Assembly: GCF_029961185.1 (NCBI RefSeq)
Contig: NZ_JASBQQ010000001.1
Span: 248,001-312,000 of the forward strand
Length of the DNA stretch: 64,000 bases
From: Albidovulum aestuarii
Lineage (GTDB): Bacteria; Pseudomonadota; Alphaproteobacteria; Rhodobacterales; Rhodobacteraceae
Direction: 5' to 3'
A model generated the notes under the pieces. That model was not told the origin of the DNA, ran no database searches, and saw nothing but the letters and a program-made list of their open reading frames with translations. A program made the translations under genes and the position numbers. Numbering within the stretch: position 1 is the stretch's first letter; every line of letters begins with the position of its first letter. Positions 37,694-47,771 of this stretch are shown one piece after another.

Positions 37694-38539
37694 ATGAAAC
37701 TCGTCCGTTATGGGGCTCCCGGTGTGGAAAAGCCGGGGCTGATTGACGCAGAAGGCACCTTGCGGGACCTGTCGCACCATGTGCCAGATATTGCCAGTGC
37801 AACCCTGTCGGATGCGGGGCTGGCGGCGCTTTGTGGGCTCGACCCGGCCAGCCTTCCACAGGTCGCGGGAAACCCACGTCTGGGCCCCTGTGTCGGTGCG
37901 ATCGGCAAGATGCTCTGTATCGGGCTCAACTACTCCGACCATGCCGCTGAGGCAGGCATGAAGATCCCGGAAAACCCGATCCTGTTCATGAAGGCCAACT
38001 CTGCCATCGTCGGGCCGAATGACGATGTGATCCTTCCGCGCGGTTCCACCGAAACCGATTGGGAGATCGAACTCGGCGTGGTGATCGGCAACGCAGCCAA
38101 ATACGTCACCAAGGAAACCGCACTCGACCATGTCGCAGGCTATTGCATCGTCAACGATGTCAGCGAGAGGCAGTTCCAGACCCGGCTCAGCGGTCAGTGG
38201 ACCAAGGGCAAAAGCTGCGACACGTTCGGCCCGACCGGCCCATGGCTGGTGACACGAGACGAGGTGCCGGACCCGCAGGCACTGACCATGCGGCTTGATG
38301 TGAACGGCACCCGCCGCCAGACCGGCAGCACCGCCACGATGATCTTCACTGTGGCCGAAATCATCGCGCATCTGTCGCAGCTCTTCACGCTGCATCCGGG
38401 CGATATCATCAGCACCGGGACGCCGCCCGGCGTCGGCATGGGAATGAAACCGCCGCTATTCCTGAAACCGGGCGACGTGATGGAACTGGAAATCGACCGG
38501 CTTGGCCGTCAGCGGCAGGTGGTGCGACAGGACGCCTGA
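37694..38539 (+). CDS. Fumarylacetoacetate hydrolase family protein
   Basis: This 281-residue enzyme of the FAH fold hydrolyses or decarboxylates 1,3-diketo acids using a divalent metal. The metal-binding and active-site segments IGLNYSDHAAEAGM, PILFMKANSAIVGPNDDVILP, TDWEIELGVVIG and YCIVNDVSERQFQTRLSGQWTKGKSCDTFGPTGPWLVT are intact. STGTPPGVGMGMKPPLFLKPGDVMELEIDRLG closes the fold. AAAGGGGGAC precedes the ATG. The substrate could be a ring-cleavage product of phenolics or a sugar-acid intermediate. The neighbouring Lrp gene and tyrosinase-like gene make aromatic catabolism thinkable but not proven. Confidence 0.88.
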   Translation: MKLVRYGAPGVEKPGLIDAEGTLRDLSHHVPDIASATLSDAGLAALCGLDPASLPQVAGNPRLGPCVGAIGKMLCIGLNYSDHAAEAGMKIPENPILFMKANSAIVGPNDDVILPRGSTETDWEIELGVVIGNAAKYVTKETALDHVAGYCIVNDVSERQFQTRLSGQWTKGKSCDTFGPTGPWLVTRDEVPDPQALTMRLDVNGTRRQTGSTATMIFTVAEIIAHLSQLFTLHPGDIISTGTPPGVGMGMKPPLFLKPGDVMELEIDRLGRQRQVVRQDA

Positions 38540-38541
38540 GG

Positions 38542-38757
38542 TCAGCCGAGGACGATCCCCAGAACGACCATCATCAAGCCGAGCCCGGACAGAAGCATCG
38601 CGCCGAGATTAAGCGCCACGGCCTTTTGCAGCTTCGCGCGCAGATCGGCATCCGGCAGGCCCGCCTTACGTGCCCGGTTGATGCCGAAGATGATCCAGAC
38701 AAGCAGCGCAAGCCCCGCCAGCGTGACGACAGCGCCAACCCAGATCAGCCAGTCCAT
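38542..38757 (-). CDS. Small two-helix membrane protein, unknown
   Basis: This 71-residue protein has transmembrane segments at about 3-25 (IWVGAVVTLAGLALLVWIIFGI) and 48-70 (ALNLGAMLLSGLGLMMVVLGIVLG), joined by a basic loop (NRARKAGLPDADLRAKLQKAV). I chose the ATG at 38755-38757 (MDWLIWVGAVV), preceded by GGGGGACGCGAC, over a longer frame that starts at 38829. It ends convergently, 2 bases from the FAH-family gene. Function is unknown. Confidence 0.75.
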   Translation of the reverse strand: MDWLIWVGAVVTLAGLALLVWIIFGINRARKAGLPDADLRAKLQKAVALNLGAMLLSGLGLMMVVLGIVLG

Positions 38758-38879
38758 GTCGCGTCCCCCATGTAATTGCCCCGCCCTAGCGTGAAGCCGC
38801 CAGAAGGGCAAGGCCGGGCCTTGAAGCACCGCGCCCGACCGACTAGTCAGGGCGCCAGCCCGTTTCAGGAGATGACGTC

Positions 38880-39140
38880 ATGAACCAGCCCGTATCCGAT
38901 GCCACCTACAATGTCGCCGCCGACGAACTCAGGCAGTTCATCGAACGCTATGAGCATCTGGAGGCCGAGAAAAAGGACATCGCCGACCAACAGAAAGAGG
39001 TGATGGCCGAGGCCAAGGGGCGCGGTTACGACACCAAGGTCATGCGCAAGGTCATCGCCATGCGCAAACGCGACAAGGACGATCTGGCCGAAGAAGAGGC
39101 GGTTCTGGAAATGTACAAGGCCGCGCTCGGCATGGCCTGA
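38880..39140 (+). CDS. gapR: GapR family nucleoid-associated protein (DUF2312)
   Basis: This 86-residue protein is almost wholly helical (ADELRQFIERYEHLEAEKKDIADQQKEVMAEAKGRGYDTKVMRKVIAMRKRD). It matches GapR of Caulobacter, which clamps overtwisted DNA ahead of replication and transcription. The coiled-coil half and the basic DNA-facing KVMRKVIAMRKRDKDD are present. TCAGGAGATGACGTC precedes the ATG. A dyad (GCGTCACG/CGTGACGC, 39165-39189) lies after the gene and may help stop transcription. Confidence 0.93.
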   Translation: MNQPVSDATYNVAADELRQFIERYEHLEAEKKDIADQQKEVMAEAKGRGYDTKVMRKVIAMRKRDKDDLAEEEAVLEMYKAALGMA

Positions 39141-39216
39141 TCCGGGACGGAGAATTCACCCCCGGCGTCACGTCATTCTGGCGTGACGCACCGATCGGGT
39201 TCGCACGCTGTCCGGA

Positions 39217-40092
39217 TCAGGGCTGAATGAAGGTCACACCCGCCATCGTGGCGATCTCGGCGCAGTCGTCTTCGTAGTTGGAAGTGACCTGCCTCAACAG
39301 TTCTTCGGTCCATCCCGGCAGATCAAGCTCGGCTTCCAGTTCTTCAGGTTTGGCGTATTTTTCCAAAAACGCGGTTGTTATGCGCCGTCGCTGCGCCAGT
39401 GTCCGGGGCGGATGCGCCTCCAGATAGGCCTTGAACTTGGTCATCCCCTCTTCCGTCATGAGGGCGGTCAGCACGTCGAAATCGCCCTCCAACGCATCCT
39501 CGGCGCCGAGCCCGGCCAGAGCCCGCAAAATCTCGGGCCAGATCAGCGGCACATCCTCGTGGCACCAGACGGTCAGGTTCACGTCGGGATGGTAGGCGAG
39601 TATGCGCCGGATTGTGGACGACCAGCGGATCTCGGTCGGTCTGGTCTGGCCCATGATCCGCTCATAGGTACCTCCTGCGGGAAGATCGATCAGCGACGGG
39701 ATCAGCGTGGCCGGGTTGACAAGCGCCAGATAGAATTCCTTCGTCGCCGCCGGGAAGAGGTTGGAATAGGCCTCGATCCGTTGCGGGGCCATCGAATAGA
39801 AACCGTGTTCCGATATGACATTGGCCGGAAAGCACACAAGGGAATCGTGGCTGAAGATCACGCGCTGCGCATTCTCGACGTCAAGAACCGCGTCCAGAAG
39901 GACATGCTGAGCATCATCGACGACCTGCCCGGATTTCAGGCTTTTCGCGACCTTGGGCAGCACTTGACGATAAAGCTTGGGCGCAGGCACGGCGACACCC
40001 ATCGCTTCCAGCGTCCCCCGGTTCTTCAGGAGCGCGCGAACGATCCATCCGTCATCGGTGCCGTGCGCGCCAATATGATACACGATCTCCAT
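39217..40092 (-). CDS. Sulfotransferase-like protein with a degenerate PAPS loop
   Basis: This 291-residue protein starts at the ATG at 40090-40092. MEIVYHIGAHGTDDGWIVRALLKNRGTLEAMGVAVPAP aligns by eye with the start of PAPS sulfotransferases (HIGAPKTGTTALQ..LLKNR..L...GV), but the Lys and Thr residues that hold the phosphosulfate are replaced by His and Asp. The rest (DLPAGGTYERIMGQTRPTEIRWSSTIRRIL, NYEDDCAEIATMAGVTFIQP) looks like a conserved Rhodobacterales protein without assigned function. It may be an inactive or altered relative. It is divergent from the ABC permease gene. Confidence 0.65.
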   Translation of the reverse strand: MEIVYHIGAHGTDDGWIVRALLKNRGTLEAMGVAVPAPKLYRQVLPKVAKSLKSGQVVDDAQHVLLDAVLDVENAQRVIFSHDSLVCFPANVISEHGFYSMAPQRIEAYSNLFPAATKEFYLALVNPATLIPSLIDLPAGGTYERIMGQTRPTEIRWSSTIRRILAYHPDVNLTVWCHEDVPLIWPEILRALAGLGAEDALEGDFDVLTALMTEEGMTKFKAYLEAHPPRTLAQRRRITTAFLEKYAKPEELEAELDLPGWTEELLRQVTSNYEDDCAEIATMAGVTFIQP

Positions 40093-40192
40093 GTCGCCCG
40101 CTTGCCCGGTCCAGACCTTCGCCGCCTTCGGTTGACGCGACCCTATACGGGCTTTCTGGACAGTAAAACCGCTTTCCTGTAACCGCTTGCCC

Positions 40193-41881
40193 ATGACCGA
40201 TAGAAATAGTCAAGCTCTGGGGCGGACGGGGATGCACGGCGTGGCGCGTCGGGATGGAAGCGGCATCTGGTCGGTCGGCGCGCTTGCGATTGCCGCCCTC
40301 GTGATCCTGCCCATTCTGTCGGTTCTGGTTCTGGCCTTCGCGCCGACCGAGAACATCTGGCCGCACCTTATCGCAACAACCCTGCCGCGTTACGCCGCCA
40401 ACACCGTCTTGATGACGCTTGGCACCGGTGCCCTGGCGGCCGCGATCGGCGCCGGGGCTGCGTGGCTGATCACGATGTACCGGTTTCCGTTGGCAGGCAT
40501 TCTGGAATGGCTGTTGCTGCTGCCGCTCGCGATCCCGGCCTATATCGGGGCCTACGCGCTTGTCGATTTCCTCGATTACTCCGGCCCGCTTCAAGTTGCA
40601 TTGCGGGAGACGATGGGCTGGACCTCGGCGCGCGATTACTGGTTCCCGCAGGTCCGGTCCCGCTGGGCCGCTGTGATCGTGCTGGCGGCGGCACTTTATC
40701 CCTATGTCTACATGCTGGCCCGCGCGGCGTTTCGCGAACAATCGGCCGGCAGCTACGAGGTTGCCCGCGCCCTCGGTGCCGGGCCATTCGGGCTTTTCCG
40801 GCGCGTGGGCCTGCCGCTCGCCCGGCCCGCCATCGCCGCAGGCGCCGCCATCGTGATGATGGAAACCGTGAACGATTTCGGCGTCGTCGACTTCTTCGCC
40901 GTTCAGACCCTGACAACGGGTATCTTCACGGTCTGGCTGGAAACCGGCAATGCCGGGGGGGCGGCGCAGATCGCCTGCGTCATCCTTGCAGTGATCCTCG
41001 CCCTTGTTGCGCTGGAGAAGGTGAGCCGACGCAATTCGCGCTACTACCATTCCGCGCGCCAACCCCGCCCGATCACCAAGGTTGCGCTAAGCGGCGCACC
41101 GGGCTGGATCGCGACAGCGCTTTGCGCCCTGCCGGTCTTCGCGGGTTTCCTTCTGCCCGTCGCCGTGATCGCAAGCCATGCCCTCGACCGGCCTGAAACC
41201 TGGGTGAGTTCCGGCCTGGGCCGGGCGTTTCTGAACACGCTGACCGTTGGGGGCACGGCATCGGTGCTGACCGTCGCCGGGGCGCTCTTCATGGTCTACG
41301 GCGTGAGACAGACCGGGCGGCAATTGCCGAAACTGATCCTGCCGGCCACCACGATCGGCTATGCCGCCCCCGGCGCGGTGCTGGCCGTGGGCATCCTGAT
41401 CCCGGTCGCGGCTTTCGACCACCGGGTCGCAGACGCAGTTCTGTGGTTGACCGGGCGCGATCCGGGCCTGATCCTGACCGGCTCGGCCGCCGCCATCGTT
41501 ATGGCCTATTTCGTGCGCTTCTTCGCCATCGCCCAGGGTGCAACCGACGCGGCCTTTGGCCGCGTTTCGCCGTCATTGCCGATGGCTGCGCGGTCGCTGG
41601 GCCGCACGGCCGGAGGAACGCTGCGCGAGGTTTACCTGCCGCTGATGAAGGGGTCGGTGGGAACCGCGCTCCTGCTCGTCTTCGTCGACTGCGTTAAGGA
41701 ACTGCCCGCGACGTTGCTCCTGCGCCCGTTCAACTATGACACGCTCGCGACCCGTGCCCATGAGAAGGCCAGCCTAGAAAATATCGGCGAGGCCGCCCCA
41801 CCGGCACTTCTTGTCATCCTCGTGGGTCTTGTTGCCGTCGCGTTTCTGGCGCGGACCAGTCTCGGCGCCGCGCGCCGCTGA
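40193..41881 (+). CDS. Iron(III)-type ABC transporter permease (fused two-domain)
   Basis: This 562-residue inner-membrane protein has about twelve helices and two binding-protein-dependent permease domains in tandem, as in FbpB/AfuB/ThiP. EAA-type loops, which contact the ATPase, are visible as SYEVARALGAGPFGLFRRVGLPLARPAIAAG (first half) and AARSLGRTAGGTLREVYLPLMKGSVGTALLL (second half). The ATG at 40193 was chosen over an in-frame TTG at 40187. No ATPase or binding protein is adjacent, so its partners are elsewhere. Ferric iron is the commonest substrate of this group. Confidence 0.87.
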   Translation: MTDRNSQALGRTGMHGVARRDGSGIWSVGALAIAALVILPILSVLVLAFAPTENIWPHLIATTLPRYAANTVLMTLGTGALAAAIGAGAAWLITMYRFPLAGILEWLLLLPLAIPAYIGAYALVDFLDYSGPLQVALRETMGWTSARDYWFPQVRSRWAAVIVLAAALYPYVYMLARAAFREQSAGSYEVARALGAGPFGLFRRVGLPLARPAIAAGAAIVMMETVNDFGVVDFFAVQTLTTGIFTVWLETGNAGGAAQIACVILAVILALVALEKVSRRNSRYYHSARQPRPITKVALSGAPGWIATALCALPVFAGFLLPVAVIASHALDRPETWVSSGLGRAFLNTLTVGGTASVLTVAGALFMVYGVRQTGRQLPKLILPATTIGYAAPGAVLAVGILIPVAAFDHRVADAVLWLTGRDPGLILTGSAAAIVMAYFVRFFAIAQGATDAAFGRVSPSLPMAARSLGRTAGGTLREVYLPLMKGSVGTALLLVFVDCVKELPATLLLRPFNYDTLATRAHEKASLENIGEAAPPALLVILVGLVAVAFLARTSLGAARR

Positions 41882-41934
41882 CAAACGGCGCCGGGCTTGC
41901 GCATAGGCGCGGGCCGGTCTATGTGCGGATCAGT

Positions 41935-42010
41935 GCCCCTATAGCTCAGCTGGTAGAGCATCTGATTTGTAATCAGAGGGTCGGCGGTTCAAGTCCGTCT
42001 GGGGGCACCA
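41935..42010 (+). tRNA. tRNA-Thr (anticodon UGU), CCA encoded
   Basis: A 76-base cloverleaf: acceptor arms GCCCCTA and TGGGGGC plus ACCA, D arm AGCTCAGCTGGTAGAGC-like, and anticodon stem CTGAT/ATCAG with the loop TTTGTAA giving TGT. The T arm has GGTTCAAGTCC. It lies 53 bases after the ABC permease gene and directly precedes the accessory region, so it is a plausible island integration site. Confidence 0.96.
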
Positions 42011-42349
42011 ATTTATTCTATTTTTTACATAATTTACAGTTAGTTAAGAGAATTCATCGTGAGTCTATCCACCTGCAAAACCACCCTTAAAGGATCGGTA
42101 GCGAGCGAGCTTGTTTGACGCAGTGTGCTTGCCTACCCGCGACCGCAGGACTTCTGGCCCCCTGCACCGCAGACCTCTTTGACACTCCAAGACACGTTAT
42201 TACAGCGGCACGCAGCCATCCGCATTCGGGGAAACTCATTGCACCCAGTTGCAACGGACGTCATTCAGACTGTCTCGCACAGCCGTCCTATGCCACGACC
42301 TTCAGAACTATTCGCCCGCTTCCTAACTCCTGTCTGTAGATGAGCTACT
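42011..42349. other. 339 bases between tRNA-Thr and the hsdR remnant without a gene
   Basis: The first 50 bases after the tRNA are AT-rich. The rest has only short frames with no recognisable product. I see no integrase, no second copy of the tRNA 3' end and no clear promoter. Confidence 0.6.
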
Positions 42350-45014
42350 TTACTTTTCGGACAATACAGCCTCGGCTTGCGCGATTACAGTGCGAACAGC
42401 TTCCTTCGCGAGATCAGGTGGATAGCCGAACTTCTTTAGGATGCGCCGCACCAAGATGCGCATTTTCGCACGGGCGCTTTCCTTTTTGTGCCAGTCCACG
42501 GTCACGTTCGACTTCATGCATTCCAACAGTTCGTGAGCGATAATACGAAGCTGTTCGTTGCCCATCACTTCGACCGCGCTCTCATTTTGGGCAAGAGCGT
42601 CGTAGAAAGCTAATTCGTCGTCTGACAATCCTTCTTCCACGCCACGGTCGGCCGCTGCTTTGATGTCCTTCGCGAGATCGATCAGTTCTTGGATCATTTC
42701 TACCGTCGAGATCGCGTTCGAATGGTATCTCGCAACAGCCTCTTCCAGACGCTCCGAAAACGCTTTGCTCTGGACAACATTTCGTTTCGCCCGGCTCTTG
42801 ATCTCCCCGTTAAGCAGCTTCTGCAACGCATCCAAGGCTAGGTTCTTGCGCTCCATGTTCTGCATTTCCAAAAGGAACTCACCTGACAAAATAGAAATGT
42901 CCGGCGAATTCAGGCCAGCTGCCGCAAGAATGTCGACGATTTCAGCGTTCGCAACCGATGCGTCAATAAGCTGTTCGACTGCAAACTGCTTCGATCTCGC
43001 ACTTAACTTGGCGATGGGTGACGACTTCACAATCGCCGAGCGCACCGCTTGGAAGAAGCCGATTTCTTCCTTTACACCACGCGCAAATTCACTTGCAGAT
43101 GCCAAGGCGAAGGCTTTTCCAAGTTCAACTACGGCCAACTGAAACCTCTGACGCTCCTTCCCCTTCGCTTCTTCGCCGTCGACGCGCGCGGCTGCTTCAT
43201 GTTGCTTCTTGAAAACCCAGTCCATCGCGTCTGCTAGCGCAAGCAACCGCTCAGCAGGCTCGCCTGATACACCCCACGAATAATCGTGCCCATGAAACAT
43301 TCCACGGACAACGTCGAGCTTTTCGGCCAAGACTGCGACCGTCTGTTCCTCATCGATACCTGTTCGGTCTTGGTCTGACTCCGAATACTCGGCCAGAGCT
43401 TTCTTCAAGTTCTGGAAAATGCCGATGTAGTCAACCACCAGCCCGCCCGGCTTATCGCGGAAAACCCTGTTCACTCGAGCAATGGCCTGCATGAGGTTGT
43501 GCCCGCGCATCGGCTTGTCGACGTACATCGTGTGCATGCAGGGTGCGTCGAAGCCTGTCAGCCACATGTCGCGGACGATCACGAGCTTCAGCGGGTCGTC
43601 TGGGTCGCGGGCGCGTTTGGCAAGGTCATCGCGGCCCTTCTTGTTACGGATATGAGGCTGCCAGTCGAGCGGATCGGAAGCCGACCCTGTCATCACGATC
43701 TTGACGGCACCTTTAGTGTCATCATCCGAGTGCCAGTCGGGCCGGAGTTCGACGATATGCTTGTACAGTGACACGCAAATCCTTCGGCTCATGCAAACCG
43801 CCATCGCCTTGCCGCTCATCCCTTCAAGGCGTGCCTCCAAGTGTTTGACCATGTCTGATGCAACCTGATGCATCCGCTTGTCAGCTCCGACAAGCGCCTC
43901 AACGCTCGCCCATTTGGCCTTAGCCTTTTCCTGTTCCGTGAGGGTGGTGTCTTCGAGGATTTGTTCGATCTCGGCATCGATGAGCGGCTTTTGATCTTCG
44001 TCGAGTTCAATACGCGCCAACCGGCTTTCGTAGTATATCGGCACCGTCGCACCGTCTTCCACCGCCCGGGTGATGTCGTAGACGTCAATGTCTTTGCCAA
44101 AGACTGCACGAGTGCTCTTATCCGCTCCGTCAATGGGCGTCCCCGTAAAGCCGATAAACGACGCATTCGGCAGTGCTTGGCGGACGTAGTGCGCGTATCC
44201 GTAGCGCCGAACACCCGTTGTCTGGTCGAGCTTGGCGTCGAAGCCGTATTGGCTTCGGTGCGCCTCATCAGCGATGACAATCAAGTTGCTGCGGTCGGTC
44301 AGTACAGGGAATCGTTCTTCGCCGCGCTCGGGGCTGAACTTCTGCATTGTTGTAAAGACGACCCCACCGCTCGAACGTTGAAGAAGTCGCCGCAATTCGT
44401 CCCGGCTCTCGGCCTGTTCCGGCGTCTGGCGGATCAAGTCTTTACACATCCCGAAGGTCGTGAAGAGTTGGTCGTCGAGGTCGTTCCGGTCGGTCAGTAC
44501 TAGCAGCGTGGGGTTTTCCAGTTCCTCCGAGCGCACCAGAAGGCCACTGAAAAATGACATCAAAAGGCTCTTACCAGACCCCTGCGTATGCCATATCACG
44601 CCGATGCGCCGATCTCCTTCAGTTGACGACGCAGCAATCGCGCTCTTGAGGGCTTTTCGCGCGCCGAAGAACTGGTGATACCCGGCGACGATCTTGAACG
44701 GGCCATCGCCTTTGTCCGCGAACACGGTGAAGTCGCGGATCAGCGACAAGAGGTGCGTTTGATCGAATATCCCGCGCAGAAGCGTGTCGAGTTCGTGCGG
44801 CCCACTCGGTGTGAAATCGCCATGCTCGCCTGTCACCGAACGCCACGGCATGAACCGTTCCTGATCGGCTGTGAGGGACCCAACCCGTGCCGTCAGGCCA
44901 TCTGAAACCAGCATCACGCCGTTAGTTCGAAATAGTGATGGAACCTGCGCCTTGTAGGTTTGCAACTGATCGAACGCCGCCTCGACGGTCGCATTCTCGC
45001 TCGCCGCATTCTTC
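42350..45014 (-). pseudogene. hsdR: 5'-truncated type I restriction endonuclease subunit R
   Basis: About 885 residues of the motor and C-terminal helical parts of HsdR remain. Visible are the Walker A motif HTQGSGKS, the DEAD-like [19 protein letters not shown], and [40 protein letters not shown]. The frame is open back to the IS21 end at 45015 ([31 protein letters not shown]). The N-terminal nuclease domain of roughly 180-200 residues is missing. No hsdM or hsdS is found on the far side of the element. Without the nuclease domain and partner subunits it cannot restrict DNA. Confidence 0.88.
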
Positions 45015-45086
45015 TGTTGGTTTCCGCTGAGAAGTGACCCGGTATTTTCACCGAGATTTGACCCACCCTTGATTATGTCTCAGCGG

Positions 45087-45878
45087 TCATGTTGTGGTCA
45101 ATGTGGGCGTCTCCTTTCTCTTTTTCTTGGCGGCCTCTGAGCTGGCTTTGTAGCGGTAACTGTCATTTCCGGTTTCCAGGATGTGGCAGCGGTGGGTGAG
45201 CCGGTCGAGGAGTGCGGTGGTCATCTTTGCGTCGCCGAAGACCTGGGCCCATTCGGAGAAGCTGAGGTTGGTGGTGATGATCACGCTGGTGCGCTCGTAG
45301 AGTTTGCTCAGGAGGTGGAAGAGCAGCGCGCCGCCGGATGAGCTGAACGGCAGGTATCCGAGCTCGTCGAGGATGACCAAGTCGATCTTTGTGAGCATTT
45401 CGGCCAATCTGCCGGCTTTCCCGAGCGCCTTTTCCTGCTCCAGTGCGTTGACGAGTTCGACGGTCGAGTAGAAGCGCACCTTGCACCCGTGATGCTCGAT
45501 GGCCTGGACGCCGATGGCGGTGGCGATGTGGCTCTTGCCGGTGCCTGGTCCGCCGATCAGCACGACGTTCTCGGCGTTTTCCATGAAGGTGCCACCGTGC
45601 AATTGACGGGCGGTGGCTTCATTGATGTCGCTGGATTTGAAGTCAAAGCCTGCGAGGTCCTTGTAGAATGGGAAGCGCGCCACCTTGGTTTGGTAGGCGA
45701 TTGAGCGCACTTCCCGTTCGGCCATTTCCGCCTTGAGCAGTTGGGACAATATCGGCGTTGCCGCTTCGAAGGCTGGTGCGCCCTGGGCAGCCAGGTCATC
45801 GACGGCTTGCGCCATGCCGTAAAGCTTGAGGCTGCGCAGCATGATCACGATCGAGGCGCCTGCAGGATCATGACGCAT
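45087..45878 (-). CDS. istB: IS21 helper ATPase IstB (copy 1)
   Basis: This 263-residue AAA+ protein stimulates the IstA transposase and guides target choice. Walker A is [16 protein letters not shown], Walker B is [12 protein letters not shown], and sensor-type [13 protein letters not shown] follows. Its start overlaps the end of istA by 11 bases, the usual translational coupling in IS21 elements. It appears intact. Confidence 0.95.
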   Translation of the reverse strand: MRHDPAGASIVIMLRSLKLYGMAQAVDDLAAQGAPAFEAATPILSQLLKAEMAEREVRSIAYQTKVARFPFYKDLAGFDFKSSDINEATARQLHGGTFMENAENVVLIGGPGTGKSHIATAIGVQAIEHHGCKVRFYSTVELVNALEQEKALGKAGRLAEMLTKIDLVILDELGYLPFSSSGGALLFHLLSKLYERTSVIITTNLSFSEWAQVFGDAKMTTALLDRLTHRCHILETGNDSYRYKASSEAAKKKRKETPTLTTT

Positions 45879-47406
45879 GGCGCTTCTCCCTGGCCTGTCT
45901 CAGATCATCATAGCGATCGACATTGGCTTTCGGTGCCATGTCCAGGATCAGAGCGTCTGGCGGGTCGATTTCGGGCAGATCAGTCTGCTTCTTGTCGATC
46001 AGCCTGTGCAGGAGGTTCAGGACATGCGTCTTGGTAGGCACTCCGGCGTCCAGCGCCAGTTCGACAGCACACAGAACGGCGTTTTCATCGTGGTACAAAA
46101 CCAGCGACAGGATATCGACCATTTCCCTGTCACCGCCTTCCTTGCGCAAAATGTGATCCTGCAGGCGGCGGAAGGCGTCCGGCATCTCGACGAATGGCGC
46201 ACCATTGCGCAAGGCGCCGGGTTTGCGTTGGATCACAGCAAGATAATGACGCCAATCATAGACCACCCTGCCTGGCTTGTGGTGCGACCGCTCGATGATG
46301 CGCTCATGGGCGCAAACGGTTTGGCCTTCGGCCACCACGACCAGCCGTTCGGGGTAGACGTGCAGGCTGACACGGCGGTTCGCGAAGCTGGCCGGCACGC
46401 TGTAGCGATTGCGTTCGAAGGTAATCAGGCAGGTCGGTGACACTCGTTTGCTTTGCTCCACAAACCCATCGAAGGCCGGAGGCAGCGCCATCAACATCGG
46501 CTTCTCTGCTTCCCATATGTCGGCAATCGTGCCCGGCAGGTCCCGGTGCTGTGTCTCGGCCCATAGAGCAATGCAGCGGTCCTCCAGCCACTGGTTCAGC
46601 TCATCCAGATCCTTGAAGATTGGCATGACCTGCCACAGGCGGTTGCGCGCATCCTGCACGTTCTTCTCGACCTGTCCCTTTTCCCATCCCGCAGCCGGGT
46701 TGCAGAACTCAGGTTCAAAGACGTAGTGGCTGGCCATGGCCTTGAAGCGGGCATTGACGTCGCGCTGTTTGCCGCGACCGACACGGTCCACCGCCGTCTT
46801 CATGTTGTCATAGATCCCGCGGCCGGGCACGCCGCCGAAGACGCGGAACGCATGCCAGTGGGCGTCGAACAGCATCTCATGGGTTTGCAGCGGATAGGCC
46901 CGCACCAGAAACGCCCGGCTGTGCGACAGCTTGATATGGGCGACCTGCAGCTTGGTCCGCTCTCCGCTGATATTGGCCCGGTCCTCGCTCCAGTCGAACT
47001 GGAATGCCTCGCCGGGCTGAAACACCAAGGGAACGTAGGTGCCGCGCCCGGTCGTCTGCTCTGCCCGGTGCCGATCGGCCCGCCAGGCCCGGGCGAAGGC
47101 CGCAACGCGACCGTAGGAGCCGTCGTACCCGAGCTTGGCCAGATCAGCGTGCATCTGCGTCACGGTCCGCCGCTCTTTGCGCGACTTCCGCGTCTGCGCC
47201 AGCAGCCAGGCTGACAGCCGATCCGCATAAGGATCCAGCTTGCTCGGACGAGGTGGTGCCTTGAACTTCGGCTCGACCACGCCCTCGCGCAGGTACTTCC
47301 TGATGGTGTTGCGAGACAGGCCCGTGCGCCGTGAAATCTCGCGGATCGGCATTTTGTCACGCAATGCCCAGCGTCGGATAACACTCAAAAACCCCATGTC
47401 GATCAC
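45868..47406 (-). CDS. istA: IS21 transposase IstA (copy 1)
   Basis: This 512-residue DDE transposase has an N-terminal helix-turn-helix ([23 protein letters not shown]). The catalytic core begins at [15 protein letters not shown] (first Asp), continues with [23 protein letters not shown] (second Asp), and has the Glu in [24 protein letters not shown]-terminal beta-barrel follows. The length is normal and no frameshift is seen, so the element may still be mobile. Confidence 0.95.
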   Translation of the reverse strand: MIDMGFLSVIRRWALRDKMPIREISRRTGLSRNTIRKYLREGVVEPKFKAPPRPSKLDPYADRLSAWLLAQTRKSRKERRTVTQMHADLAKLGYDGSYGRVAAFARAWRADRHRAEQTTGRGTYVPLVFQPGEAFQFDWSEDRANISGERTKLQVAHIKLSHSRAFLVRAYPLQTHEMLFDAHWHAFRVFGGVPGRGIYDNMKTAVDRVGRGKQRDVNARFKAMASHYVFEPEFCNPAAGWEKGQVEKNVQDARNRLWQVMPIFKDLDELNQWLEDRCIALWAETQHRDLPGTIADIWEAEKPMLMALPPAFDGFVEQSKRVSPTCLITFERNRYSVPASFANRRVSLHVYPERLVVVAEGQTVCAHERIIERSHHKPGRVVYDWRHYLAVIQRKPGALRNGAPFVEMPDAFRRLQDHILRKEGGDREMVDILSLVLYHDENAVLCAVELALDAGVPTKTHVLNLLHRLIDKKQTDLPEIDPPDALILDMAPKANVDRYDDLRQAREKRHAS

Positions 47407-47510
47407 TCCATATCTCCCCGACCGAATCCGTCAGGGCAACGTGTTCACATGGGTCAATTCTCGGTGGAAATTTGGGGGGCTACCGGGTCACTTCTCAGCG
47501 GAAATCAACA

Positions 47511-47655
47511 GCAATCACTATCCAGTTAACGTGACAACGCCCACCCTGCGGTTCGGCGTCGCATGATCGAGAATGACGCCCCGCTCGGCCATGATCTATT
47601 CAAGGTCACGAAATGACACCTCTCGGGCCAAACGCAGAAGTTTGCGACAAAACCC
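47511..47655 (-). pseudogene. Fragment of an IS6 family transposase with one element end
   Basis: Read on the minus strand, the frame gives RKLLRLAREVSFRDLE-stop-IMAERGVILDHATPNRRVGVV. This is the N-terminal part of IS6 family transposases with a nonsense codon at the usual second Glu. The outer end, GTTTGCGACAAAACC near 47641-47654, matches the ends of the other IS6 element in this window. The remainder was lost at the IS21 junction. Confidence 0.75.
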
Positions 47656-47771
47656 GATGAAGCTCCTAACAAATTTTCTAAAAAGGAATATATGTTTCTT
47701 TTTGGTTGACAGGATTCATTGTTTGACTACTCTCGATACATGAAAGAATCGTGCTGCCTAGGGAGGCGAGA

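Larger units (their letters stand above)
45015..47510 (-). mobile_element. IS21 family insertion sequence (copy 1), complete, no target duplication
   Basis: This 2496-bp element is bounded by inverted ends. TGTTGGTTTCCGCTGAGAAG on the left matches, at all but one base, the reverse complement of the right end (TGTTGATTTCCGCTGAGAAG), and the match continues through TGACCCGGTA. It encodes istA and istB on the minus strand. The flanks (..CATTCTTC and GCAATCAC..) are not duplicated. The right flank is an IS6 remnant and not the missing hsdR part, so a deletion next to the element has occurred. Confidence 0.9.
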
